DNA from: an uncultured Rhodospirillales bacterium | GTDB taxonomy: Bacteria; Pseudomonadota; Alphaproteobacteria; Acetobacterales; Acetobacteraceae | Length of the DNA stretch: 64,000 nucleotides | Direction of reading: 5' to 3' | NCBI GenBank assembly: GCA_903928895.1 | Contig: CAIYSR010000043.1 | Location: 116,647 to 180,646 of the forward strand | In this document: positions 19,701 through 27,877 of the stretch, in pieces | How the letters are laid out: each line of letters starts with the position of its first letter | How positions within the stretch are numbered: position 1 is the first letter of the stretch | Made by a program: the position numbers and the translations under genes | The notes under the pieces: model-generated | The model's database searches: none | Told to the model about the DNA's origin: nothing | Seen by the model: the letters and a program-made list of their open reading frames with translations, nothing else

Positions 19701-19800
19701 CCGGCAGCGTGCGATAGCCCAGCATCCCGGCCAGCAGCACCGCAACGGCCAGCAGCGAGGTCGCGATCGGACGGGCAATGAACGGCGCCGAGATATTCAC
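16720..19800 (-). CDS. RND efflux permease, MdtB-like (first permease of the operon)
   Basis: RND permease of 1026 residues with the same architecture as its neighbour: the ISAPFIARPIATSLLAVAVL start, VDDAIVMIENVVRYLEEG in TM4 and LLMGIVKKNAIMMIDFALEAE in TM10. Two tandem, diverged permeases after one adaptor are the hallmark of MdtABC-type pumps. The start codon is GTG at 19800, overlapping the adaptor's stop in a GTGA junction, so expression is coupled. The two permeases differ enough to be an old duplication. Confidence 0.9.
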   Translation of the reverse strand: MNISAPFIARPIATSLLAVAVLLAGMLGYRTLPVAALPQVDFPTIQVTTQLPGANPETVATLITASLERQFGQIQGLTTMTSTSAEGTSEITLQFSLRRNIESAAQDVQAAINAAAGTLPVTLPYPPVYSKVNPADAPILTLALMSDNIPLDRVSDAADTLLQPKLAEIDGVGRVSVQGRMRPAVRVRVDPARVAAYGLSMEDVRGAIAAANVNGAKGGFDGPRQAIALGANDQITDPAAYRTLVIAYRKGAPVRLSDIGSVIGGLENVRARATYQGRPAVVLDVQRQPGANIVETVDRIKAELPRLRASMPAAIEMVAVADRTATIRASVADVQTTLMLSVVLVVGVIWLFLRSWRATIIPAVALPLSIIGTFGIMALLGYGLDNLSLMALTVATGFVVDDAIVMIENVVRYLEEGVPPLEAAYRGAAQIGFTIVSLTVSLIAVFIPLLFMTGVVGRLFSEFAVVLSVSVIVSAVVSLTLTPMMCGRLLRHEAGRPGLIARLSEAGFEAMLSGYRHTLDWSLKVPRLMLLLAVATLGGTVWLYLVVPKGFLPIQDTGLIVAVTEAEPGISIARMAVLQEQAAAIARADPDVEGVVSFVGVGTINPTPNTGRLTLSLKPRRDRVAGASEIARRLTAEVSAIPGLGVFMQPVQDIQIGTRVSRTQFQYTLVDTDPAELGIWAPRLLARLADENVLRDTTSDQQDSGLRAMVTVDRDTAMRLGVTMQAVQDVLYDSFGQRQISTIFSQANQYRVVLEADPAWVGDPASLDRLRVPGAAGNQIPLAAIARVSHTIAPLVVTHEAQFPSVTVSFNLAPGAALGDAVAAVARAEQEIGMPPTISGSYAGDAAEFQKSLASEPWLILAAVVVIYIVLGVLYESVIHPVTILSTLPSAGIGALLALMAAGADLSLVALVGIVLLMGIVKKNAIMMIDFALEAERSRALPPEIAIREACLLRFRPIMMTTMAALLGALPLMLESGTGSELRFPLGVTIVGGLALSQLLTLYTTPAIYLAFERLRLSFARPAPAA

Positions 19801-21017
19801 CCCGGCGTGCCCGGGCGGCGTGGACGCGCAGTGTTGCCCTGGTTCGGCCCGCGCGGCGCCTGATCCTCGGCGGGCGAGGTGCCGACAGGATTCACCAGCG
19901 AGACCTTGGAGCCATCCGACAACCGCGCCGCGCCATCGACGATCACCCGCTCACCCGGCTTCAGGCCATCGGCGATCACCGCCACCGCCAGGTCTTCATG
20001 GCCGACGGTGATGTTGCGGCGGGAGACGGTCAGTCCCGTCGCGGCGGCCCCGTTCAGGACGAACAGGTAGGGCCCGCGCGGCCCACGCTGCACCGCCACC
20101 GGCGGCACCACGACGGCATCCTTGCGCGTCTCTACCCGCAGCCGAACCGTCACGAACGCGCCCGGCCACAGCCGCAACTGCGCGTTGGCGAAGGTCGCCT
20201 TGAGCTTGATGGTTCCGGTCGCGGGGTCCACCACATTGTCCAGCACCGTCAGCACGCCGCGTTCGGGTGGGCCACGCTCGGCGCCCTGCACCATCGCCAG
20301 CACTTCCGGCGTGCCCGCAGCCATCGCCGCCGACACCGCGGCGAGGCCCTGCTGCGGCAGGGTGAACTGCACATTGATCGGCCTCAGCGTCGTCACCACC
20401 ACCAGCCCGGAAGGGTCAGAGGCGCGCACGATGTTGCCGGCATCCACGGCGCGGATGCCCACCCGGCCGTCCACCGGGGCGACGATGGTGGTGTAGCCGA
20501 GCTGGGTGCGGGCATTGTCGATCACCGCCAGGTCCTGCGCGACCTGGGCTTCGAGCTGCGCCACCAGCGCTTTCTGGGTGTCGGCCTGCTGAGCCGAAGT
20601 GTAGGCGGTGGCGGCGAGCTTCTGGTAGCGCAGGAGATCGAGCCGCGCATTGGCGAGATTGGCCTCGTCCTGCCGCATCTTCGCCGCGGCCTGGTCGAGC
20701 GCGGCCTGATATTGGCGTGGATCGATGCGGGCCAGCACATCGCCGGCCTTCACGTCCTGCCCCTCCTTGAAGCGCATTTCAAGCAGCGGCCCGTCCACCA
20801 TCGGCTTGACGGTGACGTTGGCCGAGGCCTGCACCGTGCCGAGCCCATCCATATACACGGCGACGTCGCGGGTTTCGGCGTCGGCCACCACCACCGGAAT
20901 GGGAATGCGCCCGCGCGCCGCCGTGTCGGTTGCTGGCGGCGGAAGTGGGCGGGTGTAGTACCACAAGCCGCCACCGCCGGCTGCCAGCAGCAGGATGGTC
21001 CAGATCCAGCCCTTCAT
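19797..21017 (-). CDS. RND periplasmic adaptor (MdtA-like membrane fusion protein)
   Basis: Periplasmic adaptor of 406 residues linking the permeases to the outer-membrane channel. An N-terminal membrane anchor (WIWTILLLAAGGGGLWYY) precedes the barrel-sandwich half-motif PMVDGPLLEMRFKEGQDV, a coiled-coil hairpin (about residues 105-165), the second lipoyl half-motif APVDGRVGIRAVDAGN and the beta-barrel domains. The C-terminus ends in a Pro/Arg-rich tail. ATG 21017 has GGAG about eight bases upstream; a longer frame reaching 21221 would run into the outer-membrane factor gene and is not credible. It follows the NodT-like gene by 28 bases. Confidence 0.9.
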   Translation of the reverse strand: MKGWIWTILLLAAGGGGLWYYTRPLPPPATDTAARGRIPIPVVVADAETRDVAVYMDGLGTVQASANVTVKPMVDGPLLEMRFKEGQDVKAGDVLARIDPRQYQAALDQAAAKMRQDEANLANARLDLLRYQKLAATAYTSAQQADTQKALVAQLEAQVAQDLAVIDNARTQLGYTTIVAPVDGRVGIRAVDAGNIVRASDPSGLVVVTTLRPINVQFTLPQQGLAAVSAAMAAGTPEVLAMVQGAERGPPERGVLTVLDNVVDPATGTIKLKATFANAQLRLWPGAFVTVRLRVETRKDAVVVPPVAVQRGPRGPYLFVLNGAAATGLTVSRRNITVGHEDLAVAVIADGLKPGERVIVDGAARLSDGSKVSLVNPVGTSPAEDQAPRGPNQGNTARPRRPGTPG

Positions 21018-21045
21018 CGTCGCTCCAAAATCCTGATGGGCCGCG

Positions 21046-22479
21046 TCATAGCACGCCCTGGAACAGCCGCACCTCCGGCGCGGCCACGTCATCGCGCGAC
21101 CAGCCGCCCCCCATCGCCTTGTAGAGCGACAGCAGCGCCTGGAAGCGAGCGAGCCGCACCTGGGCGAGGCTGTCGAGGTCCTGGAACAGCGTGGTCTGCG
21201 CCTGCAACGCGCGCACCACATCCGAGGTGCCGGCCCGCACCTGCTCTGAGGCGATATCGGCGGCGAGCTGCGCCACCCGTACCGCCTCGACCGTCAGCCG
21301 CTCCTGCTCGGTCGCGTAGTCGTAGCCGCGCACGCCGTTCTCCACATCGGTGAACGCCTGCACCACGCTCTTCTGGTAGTTCGCCAGCAGCTCGTCGTAC
21401 CGCCCCCGGTCGAGCTCGACCTGCGCCGACAAGGCGCCGTTGTCGAACACCGCCTGGGTGCCGGACAGTGCGACGTTGGCGAACAACGAACCCGGGCCAA
21501 ACAAATTCCCCAGCACCAGCGACTGCCATCCGGCCGATCCCGACAAGCTCACCCTGGGGAAAAAAGCGGCCCGCGCCACCTTGATATTGGCCGAAGCCGC
21601 GGCCAGCAGGGCTTCGGCCCCCGCCACGTCCGGCCGTCGCGCCAGCAGCGCCGAGGGCAGGCCAGGCGCGATCTCGGGCAGTCGCAGCGCATCAAGGGTG
21701 CCCGGCCGAACGGTGACCGCCGAAGGCGGCCGACCCGTCAGCAGGCCAAGCGCGGTGAGCTGTTGTTCGAGCTGGCTCTGCAGCCCCGGAATATTTGCCC
21801 GCACGCCCGCGACCAGCGCCGCCTGCTGCGCCACGTCGAGTGCCGAGGCGGTGCCGGCCGACTCGCGGGCCTGAATCGCGCGCAATATCATTTCCGCATC
21901 GGTGAGGTTGCGATGAGCCACCGCCACACGGTCCTGCAAGGCCAGGGCCTGGAACCAGGTGGACGCCACAGCCGTCACCACCGACAGCGCCACCGCCTCC
22001 TGATCGAAGCGGCTGGCCAACGCGCTCGCCGCCGCCGACTCGCGGCCGGCGGCCACGCGGCCCCACAGATCGAGCTCCCAGCTGACCGAGGGGCTGGTCG
22101 AAAAGCTGCGGGTCTCGGTGGTGGTGGTGCGCGCGAGCTGCCCGGACACCCGGCGCAGCGAACTCTGGCTCCATTGCCCGCTACCGCCGAGCGACACGCT
22201 GGGCAGCAGCGGCGCCCCCGCCGCCGTCAGTTGCGCATCCGCCTGGCGCACCCGGGCAACCGCCGCATGGATATCGAAATTCGCTTCCCGCGCGGCCGCG
22301 ATCAGCCGGTCAAGCTCCGCGGATCCGAAACCGCGCCACCACGCGGCCGCCGGCCAGATCGCCCGCCCGTCCGCCGTCGCCCGATAGGCCGCGGGCACCT
22401 CGGGCGCCGGCGAAGGGATATCGCTGGCGATCGCGCAGGCGGCCAAAGGCAGGATGGCGAGGAGTGAGACGGTGCGCAT
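21046..22479 (-). CDS. Outer-membrane efflux factor, NodT/OprM family lipoprotein
   Basis: Outer-membrane channel of 477 residues that completes the tripartite pump. The signal peptide ends in a lipobox (LAAC at about residues 12-15), as in OprM/NodT lipoproteins. Two repeats of the OEP domain follow, with the characteristic WWRGFGSAELDRLI near the start, ELDLWGRV in the middle and a periplasmic helical region to the end. The ATG at 22479 is preceded by AAGGA; the frame extends to 22530 without a better start. First gene of the efflux operon, so the promoter should lie in 22480-22836. Confidence 0.9.
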   Translation of the reverse strand: MRTVSLLAILPLAACAIASDIPSPAPEVPAAYRATADGRAIWPAAAWWRGFGSAELDRLIAAAREANFDIHAAVARVRQADAQLTAAGAPLLPSVSLGGSGQWSQSSLRRVSGQLARTTTTETRSFSTSPSVSWELDLWGRVAAGRESAAASALASRFDQEAVALSVVTAVASTWFQALALQDRVAVAHRNLTDAEMILRAIQARESAGTASALDVAQQAALVAGVRANIPGLQSQLEQQLTALGLLTGRPPSAVTVRPGTLDALRLPEIAPGLPSALLARRPDVAGAEALLAAASANIKVARAAFFPRVSLSGSAGWQSLVLGNLFGPGSLFANVALSGTQAVFDNGALSAQVELDRGRYDELLANYQKSVVQAFTDVENGVRGYDYATEQERLTVEAVRVAQLAADIASEQVRAGTSDVVRALQAQTTLFQDLDSLAQVRLARFQALLSLYKAMGGGWSRDDVAAPEVRLFQGVL

Positions 22480-22836
22480 GGGATCCTTTGGCAGGCGGTC
22501 ACCCTGCGTGATCTCAAATGGCCGCAACATGACGGCCGGATTGCGAATACCACAACAACCAGGACGCCGTGAACGCCGCCCAGCGGGCGGGAGCCGAGCA
22601 ATCGCCGAGCCGGCAGAACCCGGGTCAGCCGATCCGGTCGTGTCCCGCGCTGGGCAGCATACCGCGCGCAGCAGGACCGCCTGCGGCGCTCGTCACCCGG
22701 ACAGACCCACCAATGCATCGAGGATCGACCCCTGATCTGCCAGTCGCGACACGACATTGGCGCCGAAGCAAACTCCTATAGGTTTGCGCACTTGCTGAAC
22801 ACTACGCGGGCTTTCGGCAGCACGATGTTTCCAGGT
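22480..22836. other. Intergenic region with a 20-base dyad
   Basis: This 357-base stretch separates the efflux operon start from the end of the LysR gene and should hold the operon's promoter on the minus strand. The only ordered structure seen is the dyad GCAAAC-N8-GTTTGC at 22768-22787, whose centre contains the self-complementary CCTATAGG. No convincing coding frame or hairpin terminator was found. Confidence 0.5.
22768..22787. promoter_or_regulatory. Dyad GCAAAC-N8-GTTTGC, candidate operator
   Basis: Perfect six-base arms around an eight-base centre, about 290 bases upstream of the efflux operon start and 50 bases past the LysR gene end. It has the size of a TetR/MarR/AraC-type operator, but no binding protein can be named and the distance to the operon is long. 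Confidence 0.3.
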
Positions 22837-23721
22837 TCATCCTGGTTCATCCTGCGAAAGCCTGCTTAGCGCGCGGACGACGTGCTCCTTCAGCCGCTGC
22901 GCCGGTGCGCTCAGGACGGCAGTGTCGATCAGGGCAATTTCGGTGTCCTTGAGCGCTGGCAACCGCACATCCCGGCACAGCTCGATCCCCGCCGGCACCA
23001 TGTCGCGCGGCAGCACAGCCACCCCGAGCCCTGCTTTCACCGCCGCCAGCGCGCCGGACAGCGCCCCGCAAGTGTAGACTATCCGCCACGGCAGCCGTGC
23101 CCGCGCCAGCGCGTCGATGGCACGCCGGCGGTAGACGCAGGGCTCGGGTGAAACCACAAGTCCAATCGGCTGCTCCTCCGCCGGCTCCCGCGTATTGCCC
23201 ACCCAGACCAGCGTCTCACGCCATACCCGCACCCCGCGCCGCGCGGACTGCGTGCCGGGTTCGCGCTTGGCCAGGACAAGGTCGAAACGGCCGGCATCAA
23301 ATCCTTCGAGCAGATTGAGCGTGAGGTCGCACGTCACTTCCAGAGCAACCGCGGGATAGGCGTGGGTGAAGCGCGACAGCACCTCGGGTAGGCGCGAGGT
23401 GGCGAAATCCTCGGGGGTGCCAAGCCGCACGGTTCCGGCCATTTCCGGCTCGCGCAAATCCGCCATCGCGGCGTCGTTGAGCGCCAGCAGTCGTTCGGCA
23501 TGGGCGAGGAAGCGCTCGCCGGCGTCGGTGAGCCGAACGCTCTGCGGCGAACGTGCGAGCAGGCGGACATCGAGTGCGGCCTCGAGCCGGGTGATCTGGA
23601 GCGAGATCGTCGATTGCTGCCGTCCGAGCCGCGTCGCAGCCCGGGCAAAGCGGCCGAGGCGGGCAATGGTGACAAAGGTGCGGACCAGGTCGAGATCGAG
23701 GGTGGCGAGCGGGCGCGGCAT
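22837..23721 (-). CDS. LysR family transcriptional regulator
   Basis: LysR-type regulator, 294 residues from the ATG at 23721. The N-terminal winged helix-turn-helix (about residues 4-62) has the family pattern LDLDLVRTFVTIARLGRFA and RQQSTISLQITRLEAALDVRLL; the rest is the effector-binding domain. ATG 23733 and TTG 23736 are alternative starts; none has a clear ribosome binding site, and the chosen one gives the usual short N-terminus. It is divergent from the SbtA-type transporter gene, so it most likely controls that gene and itself from the shared 98-base region, which holds a dyad. Its effector is unknown. Confidence 0.88.
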   Translation of the reverse strand: MPRPLATLDLDLVRTFVTIARLGRFARAATRLGRQQSTISLQITRLEAALDVRLLARSPQSVRLTDAGERFLAHAERLLALNDAAMADLREPEMAGTVRLGTPEDFATSRLPEVLSRFTHAYPAVALEVTCDLTLNLLEGFDAGRFDLVLAKREPGTQSARRGVRVWRETLVWVGNTREPAEEQPIGLVVSPEPCVYRRRAIDALARARLPWRIVYTCGALSGALAAVKAGLGVAVLPRDMVPAGIELCRDVRLPALKDTEIALIDTAVLSAPAQRLKEHVVRALSRLSQDEPG

Positions 23722-23735
23722 GGCGGGTATCATCA

Positions 23736-23764
23736 ATAATATTGAATGTGGATGAGCATATTAT
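23736..23764. promoter_or_regulatory. Dyad in the lysR/sbtA divergent region, candidate LysR site
   Basis: Perfect inverted repeat ATAATAT (23736-23742) and ATATTAT (23758-23764) with 15 bases between, in an AT-rich patch between the two divergent starts. LysR regulators bind interrupted dyads with a T-N11-A core near the target promoter. The location fits; the AT-rich arms could also be overlapping -10 elements. Confidence 0.4.
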
Positions 23765-23819
23765 CAAATTCCACAAATCCGCGCCATCCTTATGCTGCGG
23801 CTGACAAGAGGAGCCCGCC

Positions 23820-24776
23820 ATGTTTGTCGATATTGCCCTGCAGAACCTCGCCTCCCCGCCGGTACTGTTTTTCGTCCTGGGTGCGGCGGCCAGCATGGCT
23901 CGCTCGGACCTCGCCGTCCCCGACCAGGTTGCCCGCCTGCTTTCGCTCTACCTGATGATGTCGATCGGCTACCGCGGCGGCTTGGAGATCGCCCATCACG
24001 GGGTGAGCCTGACGCTCGCAGGTGCGCTGGCTGTCGGCGTCACGCTGTCGTTTGCCATGCCGTTTCTGGCCGAACGCCTGCTGCGGCTGCTCACCCGGCT
24101 CGGCCCGATCGACCGCGCCGCGGTGGCCGGGCATTACGGCTCGATTTCCGCCGTCACCCTCGCCGCCGTGCTCACGGTGACGAGCCAGATCGGCCTGCCC
24201 GCGGAGGGCTTCATGGTCGCCGTCGCGGCCGCGATGGAGACCCCGGCGATCCTGGCCTGCCTGCTGCTGGCGGGAACTGGCGGCGCGGGCGGGCGGAAAC
24301 TGCTGCGGGAGGTGTTTCTCAACGGCTCGGTGGTCGTGCTGATCGGCGCGCTGGCAGTGGGCGCGATGGCGAACCCGCGCGCCGCGGCAACGGTCAAACC
24401 CTTTCTGGTTGACCTGTTCCCCGGTTTTCTGTGCCTGTTCCTGCTCGAAATGGGTCTGATCGCCGGGCGCGGCGTGCGTGATTCGTGGCGGAGCCTGACG
24501 CCTGGGCTGCTCGGCTTCGCGCTGGCGATGCCGTTGCTCGGCGCGACACTGGGGGGCGGGTTGGCCCTCCCGCTCGGCCTCTCCGCCGGCGGCACCGCGG
24601 TGCTCATGACCCTGGCTGCTTCGGCCTCCTACATCGCGGTGCCCGCGGCGCTGCGGATCGCGCTGCCGCAGGCCAATCTTGGCTTGGCGCTCACTATGGC
24701 GATCGGGGTGACGTTTCCCTTCAACCTGCTCCTTGGCATTCCGCTTTATCTTGGCATCGCCGGGGGGCTTCGGTGA
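23820..24776 (+). CDS. SbtA family sodium-dependent bicarbonate transporter
   Basis: Membrane protein of 318 residues with about ten hydrophobic helices. The pair of blocks GHYGSISAVTL (about residues 102-112) and SASYIAVPAALRIALPQAN (about 265-283), together with VAAAMETPAI, are the signatures I associate with SbtA, the single-component Na+/HCO3- symporter first described in cyanobacteria. The protein is slightly shorter than cyanobacterial SbtA (about 370) and lacks the long central cytoplasmic loop. No SbtB-type PII-like partner lies beside it. AGAGGAG at 23808-23814 gives a strong start. It may supply bicarbonate to carboxylases; the divergent LysR gene probably regulates it. Confidence 0.8.
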   Translation: MFVDIALQNLASPPVLFFVLGAAASMARSDLAVPDQVARLLSLYLMMSIGYRGGLEIAHHGVSLTLAGALAVGVTLSFAMPFLAERLLRLLTRLGPIDRAAVAGHYGSISAVTLAAVLTVTSQIGLPAEGFMVAVAAAMETPAILACLLLAGTGGAGGRKLLREVFLNGSVVVLIGALAVGAMANPRAAATVKPFLVDLFPGFLCLFLLEMGLIAGRGVRDSWRSLTPGLLGFALAMPLLGATLGGGLALPLGLSAGGTAVLMTLAASASYIAVPAALRIALPQANLGLALTMAIGVTFPFNLLLGIPLYLGIAGGLR

Positions 24777-25136
24777 TCCCGTGCGGGGCCTGGCGCGATC
24801 GCCCGGTGTCCGCGGATGCCACCGTGATTACGTAGCGGCGGCAGAAGGTCGGGGGCGGGCTCGCCCAACCACAGCGGCAAAGACCGGGCCGAGCACGGCA
24901 GGATCGGCCTGGGGGACGCGTTTCAAAGTCGTGCGCGCCACCGCGCAAGAGACGGCGGGAACGTTGGGGGGCATTCCGAAATATCGCTCAGACCCAGCTA
25001 TGTTTTCGACGGCGTTGGCATCGTGCGAGGCCGGCGCCGACTTTCTCGCCCCCGCACGCGCGGGCCGCTTGCGCGGGCGGGGCTGATATGCAAATGGACG
25101 GGTCACGCACATAAAAAACGCAAGGAGACGCCTGGG
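24777..25136. other. Intergenic region between sbtA-like gene and liv operon
   Basis: This 360-base stretch holds the presumed promoter of the ABC importer operon. No coding frame with convincing codon use, no clear hairpin and no clean -35/-10 pair was recognised; the only definite signal is the AAGGAG ribosome binding site at 25122-25127 for livG. Confidence 0.45.
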
Positions 25137-25889
25137 GTGTCAGACACCATCCTGGCTACGACAGGTCTGACGAAGGAGTTTCGTGGTTTTGTTGCCGTCA
25201 ATGACGTCAACCTCACCGTACGAGCTGGCACGATCCATGCTTTGATCGGGCCGAACGGCGCGGGCAAGACAACCTGCTTCAACCTGTTGACCAAATTTCT
25301 TCCGCCCACGCGGGGAACAATCCTGTTCAAGGGACGCGATATCACCGGCATGAAACCGGCAGACGTTGCGCGCCTCGGGCTGGTGCGCAGTTTCCAGATT
25401 TCGGCGGTGTTTGCGCATCTCTCCGCGCTGGTCAACGTGCGCCTGGCGCTGCAGCGGGCGCGCGGCGGGAGTTTCGACTTCTGGCGTTCGGAGGAGGTGC
25501 TGGAGGTGTTCGACGCCCGGGCGCGGGCGTTGCTCGATGATGTCGGCCTCGCCGAATACGTCGACACACCGGCGGCCGAGCTCTCCTATGGCCGCAAGCG
25601 GGCGCTCGAGATTGCGACCACGCTGGCGCTCGAGCCCGAGATGATGCTGCTCGACGAGCCGACCGCCGGCATGGCGCACGAGGACGTCGATCGCGTGGTC
25701 GCCCTGATCCGGCGGATCCGCAAGGGTCGTACGATCCTGATGGTCGAGCACAACCTCTCGGTCGTGGAAGGTCTGTGCGACACCATCACGGTGTTGGCGC
25801 GCGGGCAGGTGCTGGCCGAGGGCGACTATGCCGCGGTCTCGAAGAACCCCGACGTTGTCGCGGCCTATCTGGGAACCACCGATGCCTGA
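25137..25889 (+). CDS. livG: Branched-chain amino acid-type ABC transporter ATP-binding protein LivG
   Basis: ATPase subunit of 250 residues. Walker A is GPNGAGKT at residues 38-45, the signature loop is ELSYGRKRALEIA as is usual for LivG/UrtD, and Walker B is MMLLDEPTAGM followed by the H-loop in LMVEHNLSVV. It energises uptake of amino acids or related compounds at the cytoplasmic face, pairing with LivF. The start is the GTG at 25137 behind AAGGAG (25122-25127); an ATG at 25023 would add 38 residues without homology. It opens the importer operon and overlaps livF by eight bases. Confidence 0.9.
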   Translation: MSDTILATTGLTKEFRGFVAVNDVNLTVRAGTIHALIGPNGAGKTTCFNLLTKFLPPTRGTILFKGRDITGMKPADVARLGLVRSFQISAVFAHLSALVNVRLALQRARGGSFDFWRSEEVLEVFDARARALLDDVGLAEYVDTPAAELSYGRKRALEIATTLALEPEMMLLDEPTAGMAHEDVDRVVALIRRIRKGRTILMVEHNLSVVEGLCDTITVLARGQVLAEGDYAAVSKNPDVVAAYLGTTDA

Positions 25890-26589
25890 TGAACCGATGC
25901 TCAAGATCCGGGGGCTGAATTCCTGGTACGGCGAAAGCCATATCCTCCACGGCGTCGATTTCGACGTGCACGAGGGCGAAGTGGTGACATTGCTGGGCCG
26001 CAACGGCGCCGGCAAGACCACGACGATGAAGTCGATCATGGGCCTGGTGCCGCGGCGCGAAGGCGCGATCGCCTTCAACGGCAACGAGACCGTGCATCTG
26101 CGGTCGGACATGATCGCGCGCGCCGGCATCGCGCTGTGCCCGGAGGAGCGCGGGATTTTCGCCTCGCTGAGCGTGACCGAGAACCTGATGCTGCCCCCGG
26201 TGATCGCACCGGGCGGGCTCGACCTGCCAACGATCTACACCTTGTTCCCCAATCTCAAGGAGCGCGCGGGCAGCCAGGGTACCAAACTGTCCGGCGGCGA
26301 ACAGCAAATGCTCGCGATCGCCCGCATCCTGCGCACCGGCGCCAAGCTGCTGCTGCTCGACGAGCCGACCGAGGGCCTCGCCCCAGTGATCGTCCAGCAG
26401 ATCGGCCGAACCATCCGCGAAATCAAGAAGCGCGGCTTCACCGTGCTGCTGGTCGAGCAGAACTTCCGCTTCGCCGCCACCGTGGCCGACCGGCACTACG
26501 TGATGGAGCACGGCCGGGTGATCGACATGATCCCCAACGAACAGCTCGCCGCCAACATGGACAAGCTGCACGACTATCTCGGCGTGTAA
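25882..26589 (+). CDS. livF: Branched-chain amino acid-type ABC transporter ATP-binding protein LivF
   Basis: Second ATPase subunit, 235 residues. Walker A is GRNGAGKT at 39-46, the Q-loop region is FNGNETVHL to CPEERGIFASL, the signature is KLSGGEQQMLAIAR, and Walker B is LLLLDEPTEGLAP with VLLVEQNFRFA as H-loop equivalent. The PEERGIF block is typical of LivF/UrtE. ATG 25882 lies inside the last codons of livG; ATG 25897 is a possible alternative. The gene order ATPases-binding proteins-permeases is unusual compared with the common order that starts with the binding protein. Confidence 0.9.
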   Translation: MPDEPMLKIRGLNSWYGESHILHGVDFDVHEGEVVTLLGRNGAGKTTTMKSIMGLVPRREGAIAFNGNETVHLRSDMIARAGIALCPEERGIFASLSVTENLMLPPVIAPGGLDLPTIYTLFPNLKERAGSQGTKLSGGEQQMLAIARILRTGAKLLLLDEPTEGLAPVIVQQIGRTIREIKKRGFTVLLVEQNFRFAATVADRHYVMEHGRVIDMIPNEQLAANMDKLHDYLGV

Positions 26590-26662
26590 CCGAGTTCTCG
26601 GCGTCTCGCCGCGCGCTGCAACGACAACCGGCCGAAAACGGCCGCATCAGAGGAGGCCAAGG

Positions 26663-27871
26663 ATGAAGCTCTCACGTCGCACCCTGCTCGGCACCGCCGC
26701 CGCAGCGACCATGCCCGCCACCGCCCGTGCCCAAAGCGCGACGATCAAGATCGGCGTGTTGACGGACCTGTCCGGCCCCTACCAGGACCTCGCCGGCCCC
26801 CTTGCCGTCAGCGCGGCGCAGATGGCGGTCGACGAGTTCGCCTCCAAGGGCTTCAAGGTCGAGGTCGTTTCGGCCGATCACCAGAACAAACCCGACGTCG
26901 GCGCCAGCATCGCACGCCAGTGGTGCGACCAGGGCGGCGTCGATCTGATCACCGAGGTGGCCAATTCCGGCGTCAGCCTGGCGGTGGCCGGCGTGGCGAA
27001 GGAGAAGAACAAGGCCTACCTGCCCTGTGGCCCCGCCACATCGGACCTGACCGGCACCGCCTGCACCGTCAACACCGTCCATTGGGTCTACGACACTTAC
27101 ATGCTGGCCCGCTCCACGGGCGGCGCCATGGCCAAGGCCGGCGGCGACACCTGGTTCTTCATCACCGCCGATTACGCCTTCGGCCATGCCCTGACGCGCG
27201 ACACCACCGGCTTTGTCGAGGCCGCCGGCGGCAAAGTGCTGGGTGGCGTGAAAACCCCGTTCCCCGGTACCACCGATTTCTCGTCCTTCCTGCTCCAGGC
27301 CCAGGCCAGCGGCGCCAAGGTGATCGGGCTGGCCAATGCCGGGTCCGATACGGTGAACTGCATCAAGCAGGCCAAGGAATTCGGCATCAAGCAGAAGCTC
27401 GGCGGCCTGCTGGTCTTCCTGACCGACGTCCATGCGCTGGGGCTTGATCTGTGCCAGGGCCTGCTGCTCACCGAGAGTTTCTACTGGGACCTCAACGCTG
27501 GCACCCGCGCCTTCTCCGAGCGGCTGAAACCCCGCGCCCCCTCCAAGCGCCCGACCATGGTTCAGGCCGGCACCTACTCGGCGGTGCTGCACTACCTCAA
27601 GGTCGCCAATGCGATGGGTGCGGCCGAGGCCAAGAAGGACGGTGCCGCCACCGTCGCGCGCCTCAAGGCCACGCCGACCGAGGATGATTGCTTCGGCAAG
27701 GGCATCATCCGCGCTGACGGCCGCAAACTGCACCCCTCCTACCTCTTCGAGGTCAAGAAACCCTCCGAGAGCAGCTACGCCTGGGACTACTACAAGCTGG
27801 TCGCCACCACGCCGGCAGAGGAGGCATTCCGCCCGCTCGCCCTGGGCAACTGCCCGTTCATCAAGGCCTGA
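26663..27871 (+). CDS. ABC transporter substrate-binding protein (Peripla_BP_6 type), copy 1
   Basis: Periplasmic ligand-binding protein of 402 residues for the LivFGHM-type importer. An N-terminal SRRTLLG segment with a twin arginine and an Ala-rich stretch ending near ARAQ (about residues 21-24) suggests Tat or Sec export. The mature protein begins with ATIKIGVLTDLSGPYQD, the standard first strand and loop of the leucine/isoleucine/valine-binding fold. AGGAGG-like AGAGGAGG upstream gives a strong start. The ligand is not known; related proteins bind aromatic acids, amides or amino acids. It is followed by a shortened paralogue and a full paralogue. Confidence 0.88.
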   Translation: MKLSRRTLLGTAAAATMPATARAQSATIKIGVLTDLSGPYQDLAGPLAVSAAQMAVDEFASKGFKVEVVSADHQNKPDVGASIARQWCDQGGVDLITEVANSGVSLAVAGVAKEKNKAYLPCGPATSDLTGTACTVNTVHWVYDTYMLARSTGGAMAKAGGDTWFFITADYAFGHALTRDTTGFVEAAGGKVLGGVKTPFPGTTDFSSFLLQAQASGAKVIGLANAGSDTVNCIKQAKEFGIKQKLGGLLVFLTDVHALGLDLCQGLLLTESFYWDLNAGTRAFSERLKPRAPSKRPTMVQAGTYSAVLHYLKVANAMGAAEAKKDGAATVARLKATPTEDDCFGKGIIRADGRKLHPSYLFEVKKPSESSYAWDYYKLVATTPAEEAFRPLALGNCPFIKA

Positions 27872-27877
27872 TCCGCG

